Origin: Rosellinia necatrix
Taxonomy: Eukaryota > Ascomycota > Sordariomycetes > Xylariales > Xylariaceae
DNA: 64,000 bases
Assembly (NCBI GenBank): GCA_021209875.1
Contig: JAGYVD010000004.1
Coordinates: forward strand, 558,001-622,000
Direction of reading: 5' to 3'
Part shown: in pieces, positions 12,088-24,021 of the stretch
Layout: each line of letters opens with the position of its first letter
How positions within the stretch are numbered: position 1 is the stretch's first letter
Made by a program: the position numbers and the translations under genes
Notes under the pieces: generated by a model
What the model saw: the letters and a program-made list of their open reading frames with translations, nothing else
The model's database searches: none
Told to the model about the DNA's origin: nothing

Positions 12088-12442
12088 TTACAATTGTCCC
12101 CCCAATGAGCTCTCATTCTGCCAATCAATATCCAACCAGCCCGACGTTACACCTACCCTTGCTGCCCTGTCACAGCCTCACTTAGACGAATCAAGACGAA
12201 CAACCGGCGCCCAGGTACGGATTCACGATGCGAGTTTCCTAAACCAGGACTCACATCATGACCCCACCACGTGAGAGCCATGAGAGCTCGGCTTCCGCCG
12301 CGACTAAAATTATATAATAAGTCATACCTCACCAACGATGAGACCAAGACCTGGTTTACCCGCCGCTCTAGCACAGGACAAGGCCAGACAAAGCATACGA
12401 GAGAATCTCTAGCGCAGACGTCTTTCGACAGCCATCGCCATC

Positions 12443-13473
<1,031 letters not shown>

Positions 13474-14028
13474 ATCTTCATAGCCAGCGATAGCTGGCCC
13501 CAGGCCTGAGGGAGCGCGGGACTCCCATGCTGTCAATTACGAGACACTACGAAGGACGAATTAAATAGTGTCAGGTCGCGGGATTGCACGATTTATGTAT
13601 ATAGCTCATCTGTTAGATCTGTTAGATACATATTCTTGCGAGTGAATCGCAAAGCACATATTCATCGTAAAACCGACCCTTAACACAAGGCTTTACAATG
13701 TTCAGGGTGCGCCAACAGTAGAACACCAATGCTATTGCTTGTACGAGCTAGAGCGACCGCCATAATTAATTTAGCTACAACCAAGGAGCAACCAAGGAGT
13801 TATATTTCGGCAGGATAACCACTTGCACACGGTACACATTCCGGGTAAGATCATCCAACCCCTATATAATTTTCTTCCATCAGGGTTACATCATCAGCCA
13901 GATCCCCATGCATCACCCAACCACATTTATTCCAAGAGCGCCACTACAGCGAAACAAGCATGGGCCGGAGAGACGTGAATCGAATAAACCAGGAGATCGA
14001 CAACAGTATCCACCCCCTTCTCCTCTCC
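13474..14028. other. Intergenic between convergent GH11 and feruloyl esterase genes
   Basis: 555 bp containing the 3' flanks of both genes. No coding or RNA feature was identified. Confidence 0.6.
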
Positions 14029-16061
14029 TCAAGCCCCAAAATACACACAATCCCAGCTCTCCACATCCAACGGGTCGCCCTCGCCCGAATACGTGCTCCG
14101 GTACGGATACCGACAGTGGCGATGACGATACGCGACGCCGGCATCGACATTATCGCCGACGAACTTGGTCCCGACGATCGTGTCGGGCGCCTGCCCCTTC
14201 TCAACCCAGTCCACGACGGCAGCGAGCACGTTATGCGCGGCGTCGAAGGGGATGGCGTACGCGGGCGCGGACCCGCCCTGGCCGACGGACCAGGCGCCGG
14301 GGCCGCCGGCGCAGTGGTTCATGCCGGGGATGCGGAAGAGCCGGTAGAAGGCGTCTAGGTCGTTGTCGTCTTCGTCGTCGTCGTCACCGGCCGCCAGCCG
14401 CGCCCAGAAACGCGCCGAGTTGAGGCTCGAGATCTGCTGGTCCTGCTGCCCGTGGTACGTGACGACCCTGCCGCCGCGGGCGCGGAACGGCGCCAGCGAC
14501 GCCGGCCACGTGGCGATGCCCGCCGGGTCGCGCCGCGCCGCGGCCGCGTCCGCCCGCGTGTACGTCGCCGGGTCCCACGCCGGGTCCCCCAGCACCGCGT
14601 ACTTGAACCAGTCCGCCGACGGCCCGTACGGCGCCCCCGAGTAGAGGCCGTCGGCCGCCAGGATCTCGCCGCCCGGGTTCGGCCGCGGGTACAGCAGCGT
14701 GCCGTCCGGCCACGTGTAGTCGGCGAAGACGGCCGTCACGACGTCCACCTGCGCCGCGCTCAGACAACCTGTCGTCGAGGAGGCGTTGCTGCCGCTACCG
14801 CTACCGCCGCCGCCGCCGCCGCCGCATAGCAGTTTTCCGGTGTCCACGCGGCACAGGGTCGGGTCCTCGATAATGCCGTCCGCGACGCCGTCGATGGCGG
14901 CGTCGCACTGCCGCAGCACCTCGTCGTGGATCGTCGTCTTCCACGTCTCCGGCGCGACGAACCCCGCGGACCCCGCCGCCCCCGTGGCCGGGAAGAAGCT
15001 GGCGCGCCACGAGTACAGGCTGTTGAAGTCGGCCGCCGGCGCGCCCGCCACCACCCCGTCGAAGTCCGCCGGGAACCGCGCCGCCGCCCCGATCCCCTGG
15101 CGCCCGCCCAGCGAGCAGCCGATGTAGTACGACTTGCCCGTCTCGGCGCCGTAGAAGGCGGCCGCGAGCGCCCTGCCGATCTCGACGGACGTGTGAAGCC
15201 TGGCGGGACTCGGTTAGATGTTGTGTCGAAACGTGAGGTGGTGCGAGGGGCCCTACGCTCTCCAGCTAAAGTCGACCACGACGTCTTCGTTCTGGTAGAA
15301 CGCCGCGCCGCTGGTTCCGTTGTGGCCGTTGTTCGTGCCGAAGCCTATGATTTATCAATGCCTCGTTGCCGAAACCCGCCACTCTCCTTATATCTCCAGG
15401 CAGAAAAGCTTCCCATGAAGGAGATGAGTTGGTACGTACTGCAACGTAAATTAGTCATGCTGAAAGAGACACAAATTCCCACGCTTCAACCCTGCTGGGG
15501 GGGGGGAGGGGGAGGGGGTTCTTCATACCTTGCAAAACCATTCGCAGCACCATACGCAATATCTTCATATTTGACACCTAACCTCAAATCAGCCCCCGGA
15601 ACGAACGAAGTCTAGTTCCCCCCCTCCTCGGGAGGGGGGGGGGGGGGGGGGAAACGGTCCAAAGACGAACACCCATCCAAGCCCCCATTCCCAGTCGCCA
15701 GCGTCCGCCCGTTCCAATTCTCGGGGAGCCACAGCTCATACGTAAAGCCGGAGCGCGACGACGTCGGCACGGCCAGCGCGACGCGGCACAGGCCGGCCGC
15801 GACGGCCTGGGCGGGGCGGTTGCACGAGGCGTCGTTGTCCGGGAACGCGAGGGTCGCGCCGGCGGCCACGTGCTCGAGGCGGTTCAGCGTCACGTCCGCG
15901 CCGCCGCCGGGGACGTGCACTCGCGGGTCGAATGCGAGACATCTGTCTCTGAAGCTGGGGCCGGGGCTACCGGCTTGCGCGCTCGCGGTCGCCAGGGCGG
16001 CGGCAGCGAGGGGGAGGATAGCGTGCATCCCGCACAGGCGGCTCCGCGGTATCCGGGCCAT
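14029..16061 (-). CDS. Feruloyl esterase (tannase/feruloyl esterase family)
   Basis: Secreted esterase of about 562 aa in four exons: 15671-16061, 15539-15577, 15257-15344 and 14029-15199. Introns 1 (15578-15670, GTTCGT donor) and 3 (15200-15256, GTAGGG donor) fit frame and family. The exon 2/3 junction is uncertain. The canonical donor GTATGA after 15529 gives the wrong frame, and only a weak GTTTTG donor after 15539 keeps it. A signal peptide (ILPLAAAALATASAQA) precedes the family core: GNGGLDGC, KYEDIAYG, FGTNNGHNGTSG, Ser in GCSLGGRQG, Asp in HGQQDQQIS and His in MNHCAGG. The Cys beside Ser and the Cys beside His form the family's CS-D-HC arrangement. Unusual insertions are a poly-Gly/Ser loop and an acidic DDDDEDDND loop. 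The family releases ferulate from arabinoxylan or gallate from tannins. Another in-frame start exists at 16028. Confidence 0.88.
15618..15651. repeat. C-run / 18-G run with hairpin potential
   Basis: A C-rich arm and a G-rich arm flank TCG, and the G arm continues as 18 consecutive G at 15634-15651. It lies wholly within intron 1 of the feruloyl esterase gene. Such tracts can form hairpins or G-quadruplexes and are prone to sequencing error. Confidence 0.8.
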
Positions 16062-17314
16062 TTGGGTTCGCGACTGGAGGCCAAGGGGGGAGTGGGGAGT
16101 CTTTTTTTTTTTTCGGGGGTTTTTTTGGGTTTTTCTGCTGAGGGGGCCGTAGATCCCGTGAAGACGAACGGGTGCTTGGGAGTGGTCTTCGTGAGAAAGA
16201 CACGGAACCCCGGTCGCTAACCACATACCTACCTAACGTAGAACCCTAGACCGCTTGTTCCCGGCGTGTGGGGCCTAGCAGTTCCATTATCGCACGCATC
16301 CGTCGCGATGCAAGCTGGAGTAGTATTTGTATTAGATCCATCTGGCAGGTCGTAGTTGATTAAACCCAGGCCGAGTGCGGGGGTGATTATCCAATTGGAG
16401 GTTGAAGCTTGGGAGTATATTGACCATATGGATCTGTTGATGTTGGAATTTAACCGTTCTAATCGATTGAAATTTATGAAAATATTGATTTTGTTCAACA
16501 TTTTTATACCATTTTTCTTCTGCACATGATTAGACTACTTCTGGCTATTGGTTAGTGGACAATATATATATAACTATATATTAATGATTGTGACGCGCCG
16601 TATAAATGTATTGTCTCTTGAACTGCTAAATCAACAACACCACTCTTGTAACCTCCAACGTAACCCACATAGCTCTTGCTCACAGATTATCATCTGCATA
16701 GAGTAAGAAACTATCAGTAATCCTATCTCCATTTTAGCATTATGTCACCTACTGCTTATCACGCTCTAGGTTATCCCTTACTCCTAACACTCTGTGCCTT
16801 GGATGCCTTTTTTTGGCCCATCTTGTGCATTTCGGCGCCATGCCACCTCACCTACTCACACCTACTATATGATTGGGTAACGCCTGACGGATCTCCCTTA
16901 TTACATCCGCCTTTCCCCCACGGGAATTCCTCACTCGTCGCTTAGCCTCCTTCCCATTTTCCTTCGCTGTCTCAAAAAACAGTACTCAGATATCCCATAG
17001 ACGTCCTTGCCTGGCATCTATCTAATGATCGTCCTTCTCTTTCCTAATTGTATAACCCCTGTAACCTTTCACTTATTCCAGAAATTGTTATATCCTTATT
17101 TCTACTACTCAATCTAGCAGGGTACTGGTCGCCACCAAAACACGCCCAGCTGGGATTCCTCTAACCGGTGTCTATCTATATCTCGCCATTCGTAATTCGC
17201 CTACCTTGTATCCAATGGATATCTCAGAACTGTGAGCCCGTCTTATGAATTTCGTCATGGGATGAGCTGTGTGCGAAGGTCCTCCCCCAGGGGAGCATAG
17301 ATCCCCACTCGAGC
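16062..17314. other. Intergenic upstream of the feruloyl esterase gene
   Basis: 1.25 kb. It holds homopolymer T/G tracts at 16090-16140, an AT-rich stretch at 16430-16620 and pyrimidine-rich sequence to 17200. From 17249 the sequence looks coding-like and continues into the next gene. No other gene was found. Confidence 0.55.
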
Positions 17315-17914
17315 ATGGCGCGTGAAATTTCTTCAATGAGACAAACACTCGACTGCTTCCACAAGTTCACCCAGATATGTGAGAGGCAAGTATCAGCTAG
17401 TCCGAATTGTCAGTTCTTCTGGGGAATCCTTGGCGTACTATTAGAGGTGAGCTTATAACTAAGAGAATCATGGTCTAATCAAGGATTGCTCATTTACGAT
17501 AGACTACTATCCAAGACCGGGACGCCCTTCGCAAAATATCGGTGACACTCGAAAGGTTCTGCTATAAAGTACGGGATTTCGAAAAGCTCTACCATGCGAC
17601 ATCTTGGGGAAATATAGAAGAGATTCATAAAGCGTGTTTCGCGATGCAAGTGCAGCTGGTTAAATTCTTCACTACGGCAGTCAAATGTATGCGGGCCCAA
17701 GAAGATAAGGCACGGCGCTGTAAGCGCGAGTCTAAGAAGAGTGATTGCTTGTCGTGGCTGATAACATAAACCAGGTAACACACAAGAAGAAGAAGATCCC
17801 TGGTTGTGGTTAAATCGTGGATGGATTAAGACAATGCGGGCACTCCAAGAGAGGTCGAAGCAAGTTGAGGAACTAGCTGTACGAACTTCCGTTTCATCCG
17901 AGGTTCCGATATGA
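17315..17914 (+). CDS. Stand-alone helical domain resembling the N-terminus of fungal STAND/NLR-like proteins
   Basis: Three exons (17315-17446, 17503-17719, 17775-17914) join in frame to 162 aa. Introns are 17447-17502 (GTGAGC...GATAG, CTAAT branch) and 17720-17774 (GTAAGC...CCAG). The product is all-helical in character, with FFWGILGVLLE, KISVTLERFCYK, LYHAT, VQLVKFFTTAVKCM, EDPWLWL and QERSKQVEELA. This pattern, ending in a W-containing segment and then L...S..VE..A, resembles the helical domain before NACHT or ankyrin repeats in many fungal STAND proteins. That is recognised by pattern only. It stops right after this domain, with no NTPase. Similar-looking codons extend upstream to an in-frame TGA at 17246, so the real start may be lost or in an unseen exon. 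It could be a decayed or minimal gene. Confidence 0.5.
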
Positions 17915-18875
17915 CAATCCTGCGCCACTCTTCGTACACACCATTAACTGCGCGCAGACACATCCGCAGTACGACGGAAGTAGAGTATTACGACTAGAAT
18001 CAGCCCCCCAACTCATCTCCCTCCTCAAGACGCACACTTCACGGCCGAGCTAGGTGATTAGGGGAGTGGGTATAAGGGACTAATTCGGTTGGAGGAGCAT
18101 AAAAGGGGGTACGAAACCACCCTTGTAATTTTTAGGCTTTATGTCGTTAGTTAGCTTTTTGACTCGTTAATTTTTGTTATTATTATCCGGTAAATTTAAC
18201 CTCGTTGCGATGCCTTGATCAACTAATCCCCCCCGCCACACAAGTAAAACGAACTCGAAATGCAAGCGTAATGGCGACTCATCTCCAACGGAACCGCTAA
18301 TGTCACCTCCCCAATATAGGTGGCTCACTTTTAATACGGACCTCTTCTTCCTAGAAACAGTTCTACATAGGAGCCCTTCCGTAAAACCTTGATTATAATA
18401 CCTTCATTTAAAGAAGATCCCTCAGCGGCTATCATCATCACACTCGAAAAAAAAAAAAAGGCGTCATTTCAAGTCGAGCCAACGTGTAGATTCAATCCAG
18501 CACGCGAGCCACCGGCCGTCGCTCACAGTAAAAATACACTACTACATCGACCCCTGGCCTCAAGTGGCATCACACCAGCCACACCGCATCAACCACCATA
18601 ATACTGATCTATATATACAAGAACCAAAAACGCAAGCAAAGCGCAGACCGACCCCCCACGGTACTCGAAAAACCCCTTCTCTCCAAGGAGAAGGCCAACT
18701 TTTTTAAACTTCAAAAACCATAGCTAGTTCACAACGCACCGACTGACCCCGCACGAAAATGCCGCTCGAATCTTAGCAAATACGCCGTGAATGCGAACCA
18801 TCTGAAACCCCCCTACCCCTTACCTTTTGATAGACCAGCGGCCCAAAGTAAAGTCCCCCCCGCGAACGAATCCCC
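17915..18875. other. Intergenic between the helical-domain gene and the LPMO gene
   Basis: About 960 bp between converging genes. It includes a 13-A run at 18449-18461 and A/C-rich 3'-flank sequence. No gene was identified. Confidence 0.55.
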
Positions 18876-20189
18876 TTACTTGGAACTGCTGAGGTTGCAG
18901 GCGCTCCCGGCTTGCGAGGCCTGGGCCTGAGCCTGGGCCTGGGCGACCTCGTCCTCGACGCACTGGGAGTAGTACGGGTTGTACTCAGTGCAGGTGCCCT
19001 TGGCGCAGGCGACGGGCCCGGTCCAGTTCGAGCCGCCACACTGGCCGTAGAGCGTCTGGGCCGCGACGTCGCCGGTCTGCGTCCGCGTGGTCGCCGAGGC
19101 CGCCGTGGTCGTGGGCTTCGCGGTCGTGGCTGCGTCCGTGGTGGCGGGCGCGGACGCGGACGCGGATGAGGACGCGGCCCGCGTGGATGTGACGAGGGTC
19201 GTGGTCTGCTGGGCCGCGGTCGACGAGGGAGCCGCCACGCTTGTCGTGGCTTGCGCCGCGCTCGAGGCAGAGGAAGAAGTGGCGTCGTTGGCCGGTGCCG
19301 TGGTCGCCTCGGCGGCCGTCGTGGTGGTGGCAGCAGCGCTGGTGCCCGTGCCCGAGCCCGAGCCGGAATCGGAGCCGCTTCCGACCGTCGCGCTGGCGGA
19401 GGCGGTGATGGCGGAGGTGGCCTGGGCGACGGTGCTGGAGACGCCCGCCATCAGGGTCGGGCCGGGAATCTGGTAGTCGAGGCCGGAGACGTAGATGTTG
19501 ACCTCGACGCCGGGGTCCGTGGGCGTGTACAGCTCGGTGGCGAGGACGCCGGCGGGCACGTCGGTGCCGCTGCCCGTGACCTCGAGGTTGAAGCACTGCG
19601 GGTAGTTCTGGGCGCCGTTGGCCTGCCCTGCCGAGTGCAGCGCGATGGTCTCGTGGCGCAGTACGTAGTTGCCGGGCTTGAGGCTTGCCGGGATCTGCAC
19701 GAGCCAGCTGTTGTTGTTCTCGATCAGTACGTCCGACGCCCACCGGCCCGGCGCCGACGACGAGTCCAGGATGCCCGCTTCGTCGATCTTAAAGAACTCG
19801 AGTGCCATCTTGTCGACGGTATCGCATGGCCCGTTGCAGGCCGCCAAGTAGTCCATCATCGGGCCTTTGTGCGACTCCGGCCAGGTGTCCCACTTGATCA
19901 TGATGCTGTCGCCCGCCGCAACTTGGGCGTATCCGCCGGCTGGAGTGGCCGCCTTGTGGCAGACGATATCGCCGCTGTCGAAGGAGTTAGGCTCGACGAA
20001 CCCGTTGTCGGTGTTTGACGCAGTCCACCCTACAACCACCGGCGGGTCGGACATGTACGGGAATACGGTTGGGTCGTAGGTCTGGTAAGAGACGCCGTTG
20101 ATGACCAAGTCGGTAACATGCCCATGTGCCGCGACACTGACGGCAGCAGTCAACGCTGTGAGTAGCGAGGAGGATCGTATGCTGTTCAT
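18876..20189 (-). CDS. AA9 lytic polysaccharide monooxygenase with CBM1
   Basis: Single exon, 437 aa. The signal peptide ([10 protein letters not shown]...SVAA) ends just before His22, which becomes the mature N-terminal His of the copper histidine brace. Counting from it, His86 (ESHKGP), His164 (ALHSAG), Gln173 and Tyr175 (AQNYPQC) fall at the positions known in Thermoascus AA9. The catalytic domain runs to about residue 250. A long Ser/Thr/Ala linker leads to a CBM1 ([12 protein letters not shown]...YYSQCV). After the CBM1 there is an unusual tail of about 27 residues with QA repeats, [10 protein letters not shown]. The enzyme oxidatively cleaves cellulose, and some members also cleave xylan on cellulose. 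A TATA-like element lies at 20487-20494. Confidence 0.96.
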   Translation of the reverse strand: MNSIRSSSLLTALTAAVSVAAHGHVTDLVINGVSYQTYDPTVFPYMSDPPVVVGWTASNTDNGFVEPNSFDSGDIVCHKAATPAGGYAQVAAGDSIMIKWDTWPESHKGPMMDYLAACNGPCDTVDKMALEFFKIDEAGILDSSSAPGRWASDVLIENNNSWLVQIPASLKPGNYVLRHETIALHSAGQANGAQNYPQCFNLEVTGSGTDVPAGVLATELYTPTDPGVEVNIYVSGLDYQIPGPTLMAGVSSTVAQATSAITASASATVGSGSDSGSGSGTGTSAAATTTTAAEATTAPANDATSSSASSAAQATTSVAAPSSTAAQQTTTLVTSTRAASSSASASAPATTDAATTAKPTTTAASATTRTQTGDVAAQTLYGQCGGSNWTGPVACAKGTCTEYNPYYSQCVEDEVAQAQAQAQASQAGSACNLSSSK

Positions 20190-22190
20190 TTTGACGAATG
20201 GTTACCCCTCGATAGTCGGGTAGTAAAAAGATGGCGATGAAAGTAGTGTCTGAATTTAAGATGTTGGTTGTCGTCAAATGACCAAGGTAGCTAGAGAATG
20301 GCAATGATAAAAACACCTGAGATCGATCGAGATCTAGAGGCAAATTCTCACCGGGAGGAAGAAAGAGAGACTGTGTAATGAGAGACAAATGAACGAATGG
20401 AACTCAGAAAGAAGATCGACTTCAAGAAACCAATGGTGGTGGTGGGGGCAAAAAGAGGAAGCATACAATGGAGGAAGGCTCTCATCATTATATACCTGCG
20501 CCTCCGCCTAGTGTCGCTAGATGGAGGCTCATATTAAAGGCCTTTCTGTGTACGTACATGCCTGCAACTAACTATCGCATGCTCCACCGATACCCAACCG
20601 AGCCATCTGAGGCTCTTCCACGCGTTCATCGGATAGATGCGATTGGTGATGGCGATCCACTCAAGGATGCCGTCACCACTCTGTGTAGAGAACGTCAGGG
20701 GGTGGGTGGGATACTCGTCGCACCAGGCTGCTGGTGACTCCATCCATCATATTACAGCAGAGCAGCCTGACCTGGGCGCCTCATGACGTTAATGAATATA
20801 GGGTTTGGCGACGCGGAGCTTGCCTGAGATAGCATAGGGTACCGGTTTACTGGGGCAAGGAACTTGCCGCCATGGCTGGGATGTAGGCGCCAATGGCCGT
20901 GGACAGGGCGAAATGTTCGGAATTCGGGTCGACATTCCAGGCGGGGTGGAGAGTGTAGGTTATCTCGTAGCGGCCCATTCCTCTCAGGCCAGGCCAGGTT
21001 GAGAGCATTGCAGTTAGGCCTCAGCCGAACGAGATTATAGGGGTTGTGGTGAGGGACCAGCAAGCCGTGGTGGCGAGGAGCCGCAAAGCGCCGGAACATC
21101 CCGGTCTAGCTCGGCATGGTGGGGCCATGGGGTGAAGCCACTGTTAAGGGGTCTTGGTCCCGCCGTTTCGGGGCTCAGGGGTGGGAAATCAAAAATACGC
21201 ATCGGGGGACGATTGTTATTCGTGGGATATCTTGATCGGCGCCAAAAATGAAGACAACTGCGACCCCATGGCATTCGTTTGGCGAGGGCCCTTACATAAA
21301 AGTGGTTCGTTAGCAGCAGCACTCGACTGAAATTATACGGTGCTATTGCCGCTCGAAGTTTTGTTTTGGTCGAATCCTGACACCCGCAGGCGAGTGTGGC
21401 CAGACGAGATGAAGGCAGGATGAAGGTAGAATGAAGACGAGATGAGAAGGCAGATGGGCACCACTGTCTGTGATGATAGATGGCATACCTTCATGCAGAG
21501 CGGCGCTCGCTTGACATGGCCATCTATCTCTAACGTAGGCCCCGAGGGGACGATGCATACCAATGACGAATCATGGCCGACCGAGCCGCACAAGACGAAG
21601 CAAAAGCCGTGGGGGCGTATTCGACAACTCTCTGGCGGCCCTGTCGCTTGGGATACCCACCCGTTTCATCTGATCCTAAGCGGCAATCACCCCGGCGTCC
21701 ATCACCCAGCTCCCACCCATCTCTAGCTTTTGTCTAGTGTATCTTAAGCGAAATCTCCGTCGCCTATGCGATTGGAGAGTAATCTTCAAGTTGGCGAAGG
21801 ATATGAATTGCGGTCCACACTGCACGGCGATCGGCTCGCGGCCAGCTCCACCATGGGCATATAGTAGTGTAGTGTATGATTTGACGATGCCTAACGTCGA
21901 TCGCATCCCCGGATACCAGAACACGCCCGTTTGAGGTGATAGGGATGTCGATGGTCCTCGACGAGATTTTCAGCGGCAGCGGTATGCAATGCATGAAAGG
22001 GCATTTGTACAGTGAGTAGATTCGTATAATAAGTGAAGAGGGATATCATGCCATAGCTCATAAGCGCTTTTACAATTATTGAAATCAACCTTGCTCCCAT
22101 GGAGAGAGAGCCTCTTTGCTATTGTGGTCACAGTCCGGCTCCTTCCGGGAGGCACGTACTGGACGAGGACCAACCATGGTCTCATGTGTC
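20190..22190. other. Intergenic: LPMO promoter and UGO1 3' flank
   Basis: 2.0 kb. A minus-strand TATATAAT at 20487-20494 is the likely LPMO TATA, implying a leader of about 270 bases. Short ORFs occur on both strands but none shows a family signature. No repeats or RNA genes were recognised. Confidence 0.55.
20487..20494 (-). promoter_or_regulatory. TATA-like element of the LPMO gene
   Basis: TATATAAT on the minus strand, about 300 bp before the AA9 start codon. It is the only strong TATA-like match seen close to the gene. Confidence 0.4.
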
Positions 22191-23720
22191 TCAAAACTCA
22201 CCTTCACCTCCAGCTCCAGCTATGCTAGCAGTCCACAGACCGACTAGGCCCCACCAGCTCACTTTCCACCCGCGCCAAAGGCCGTCTAGACCCTGACCTT
22301 TCTTATAGACCGCCTCGCTTGCCTTTGTCCTCCCCTTTCTGCCGCGATGTGTGTTCTTAACTGGCACCGTGGTAGCCCGGGAGCCTTCCTCGGAGACAAT
22401 CGTATACATGGTGCCGACTACGCCATTATAGGGGCCTGGCTGAACGACCGTGTCCATCTTGCCTGACTTGTCGAGGGCTTCTAGGTACGAGGGCTCGGCT
22501 AATACGGCCATTTGACCCCGGCGCAACACGGTCTCGAGCGGGAGTTTGACGAACAAGGAGGCACATGATGTACAGAACTTGACGACAGAGAATGTCATAG
22601 GCGATATGTCACGGTCAATGAGGAATTGTGAGCGGAGAACGAGAGGCATCGAGAGGGTGAGGAATGGGTGGATGAGGGAGTGTAGAATGGTAGGAGCGAT
22701 GAGGGTCGAATGGCAAACCCATGAGGGCAGAGACCGTAAGGTTGCCACCGTTCGCCTCGGGGCGCGTGACGTGGAGGTCACTATTAATCGTGTTCGGATA
22801 AGGTCGAGGGGGGGCGAGAATAAGACCCGTGGTAACCGCGGCCGCAGCCGCAACGCACAGCGAGGCCCAGGGGTACGGAGAGGCGATCTCCACCAGGCGG
22901 TCCACGTCGTCCTTGACTCCTAAATCGGGCACGTTCAGCAGTGCGCTGAGCAAACTCCGCCCCCAGTTTTCCAGTAGAGATTGGAGTATAGAGTAGAGGA
23001 AGGTGGCGTTTGTCCCTTTCCACACGCCCCAGGCCGATTCCTTCGACCAAAGCTGTGCTATGACCTCGAGTATGGAGTCTGGTCGGCGCAACACGATCTG
23101 GTGGGGGGGGGGAGTCGGTTTCGTGTTGATCTTGGGCAATTCGACCGGGGGGCGATGAGCCCCTCCGGCGGCGCGGGCGTGCGGAAGGCGTGGGTGTGTA
23201 TGGGGCACTGGAGGTAAAATACGCGGGCTCATCCGGATCGGAATCGGAATCGGGAAATTGGAAGCCGGGCAGGGACCGTAGCACGTCGGCGTCACCCCGC
23301 TTCGTGGTCGGGGATTCGGCTTCATCGTAGACCGAGTCCTTTGGGCTCGCGATGCTCGGCCTCACGGCCTCGGCCTCGACAGGCGCGACATGCAATGCCC
23401 CGAGGTCGTCCTGGATCCTGGCCTGGAGGATGGTCTTGGCCACCTCGAAGGGCTGGGCGGTCAACACCGATGTGTACTTCCATAATAGCTCGTCGATGAA
23501 CTGCTTGATGGACTCGATGGTGGAGGGGGGAGAGCTCGTCGAGATGCTCCTTGTAGTCGATGTCGGGGAAGATGTCGCGTGCCTTGGACGCGTACTTGGC
23601 CGAGGCTGTGGTGGCGGCACTGGCGGTCGAATTGGAGAAGGGATTGGCCCGGGGGAGCGATTCCGTCTGTGCCCCGATCCGAGGGGGGATGTAGTAGGGT
23701 CGGAGGGGGGTTGATGCCAT
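22191..23720 (-). CDS. UGO1: UGO1-like mitochondrial fusion/transport protein, reading frame broken three times
   Basis: The coding sequence starts MASTPLRPYYIPP at 23720 and ends GGEGEF at 22191, about 508 aa if the frame shifts are disregarded. The reading frame moves by +1 three times: in the C6 run at 23525-23530, around the C10 run at 23103-23112, and in the C7 run at 22808-22814 (C on the coding strand). Conserved segments continue in the next frame each time: KYASKARDIFPDIDY, then FIDELLWKYTSVL and AQPFEVAKTILQ, then AQLWSKESAWGVWKG and NATFLYSILQSLLENW, then TFSVVKFCTSCASLFVKLPL. UGO1 is a modified mitochondrial carrier in the outer membrane that links Fzo1 and Mgm1 in fusion. Because the protein is well preserved and the gene is normally single-copy and important, consensus errors in homopolymers are more likely than pseudogenisation. 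Confidence 0.85.
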
Positions 23721-23849
23721 CCGCCGTTGCCGAAGTCATTTTTCTCAATCACAGCAGATGTGTCTGTATCGAGCAGGCAAACATTATCTAACAGCGGCGG
23801 GCGGCGGCGGTGGCGGGCGGGAGTGACGGGCGGTGAGTTGATGATCTTG

Positions 23850-23901
23850 AAGGGTGTTCTCGAAGGGTGTTCTCAAAGGGTGTTCTCAAAGGGTGATCTC
23901 C
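23850..23901 (+). repeat. 13-bp tandem repeat, four copies
   Basis: Unit AAGGGTGTTCTCR, with small changes in the last copy, lies about 130 bp upstream of the UGO1 start codon. Confidence 0.85.
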
Positions 23902-24000
23902 AAGGGCTCGCTCGGGTTTGGATAACAAAAACACAAAAGATTAAAAGATTGCGATAACAGAACTGATAGCTAGTCGAATCACAGCGTCGGCCATATCAGT

Positions 24001-24021
24001 GCTGTGTGCTGTGTGCTGTGT
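24001..24021 (+). repeat. GCTGTGT microsatellite-like repeat
   Basis: Three perfect copies of GCTGTGT followed by a degenerate one (GCTATGC). Confidence 0.85.

Larger units (their letters stand above)
11044..12442. promoter_or_regulatory. Divergent promoter region between CE5 and GH11 genes
   Basis: A 1.4-kb region drives CE5 leftward and GH11 rightward. Visible elements are a minus-strand TATATAAG at 11164-11171 (about 120 bp before the CE5 ATG), a 19-bp perfect palindrome at 11992-12010, a GGCTAA hexamer at 12082-12087, a CCAAT at 12121-12125, and a TATATAATAA at 12311-12320 (about 125 bp before the GH11 ATG). GGCTAA is the core bound by XlnR/Xyr1-type xylanolytic activators in other ascomycetes. 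Its use here is inferred. Confidence 0.6.

Noticed and set aside
17494..17928. 144-codon minus-strand frame
   Set aside because: Composition looks random and it is antisense to the three-exon helical-domain gene, which has consistent splice sites.
18985..20018. Long alternative frames over the LPMO
   Set aside because: They arise from the GC-rich linker and are out of frame with the intact AA9 protein.
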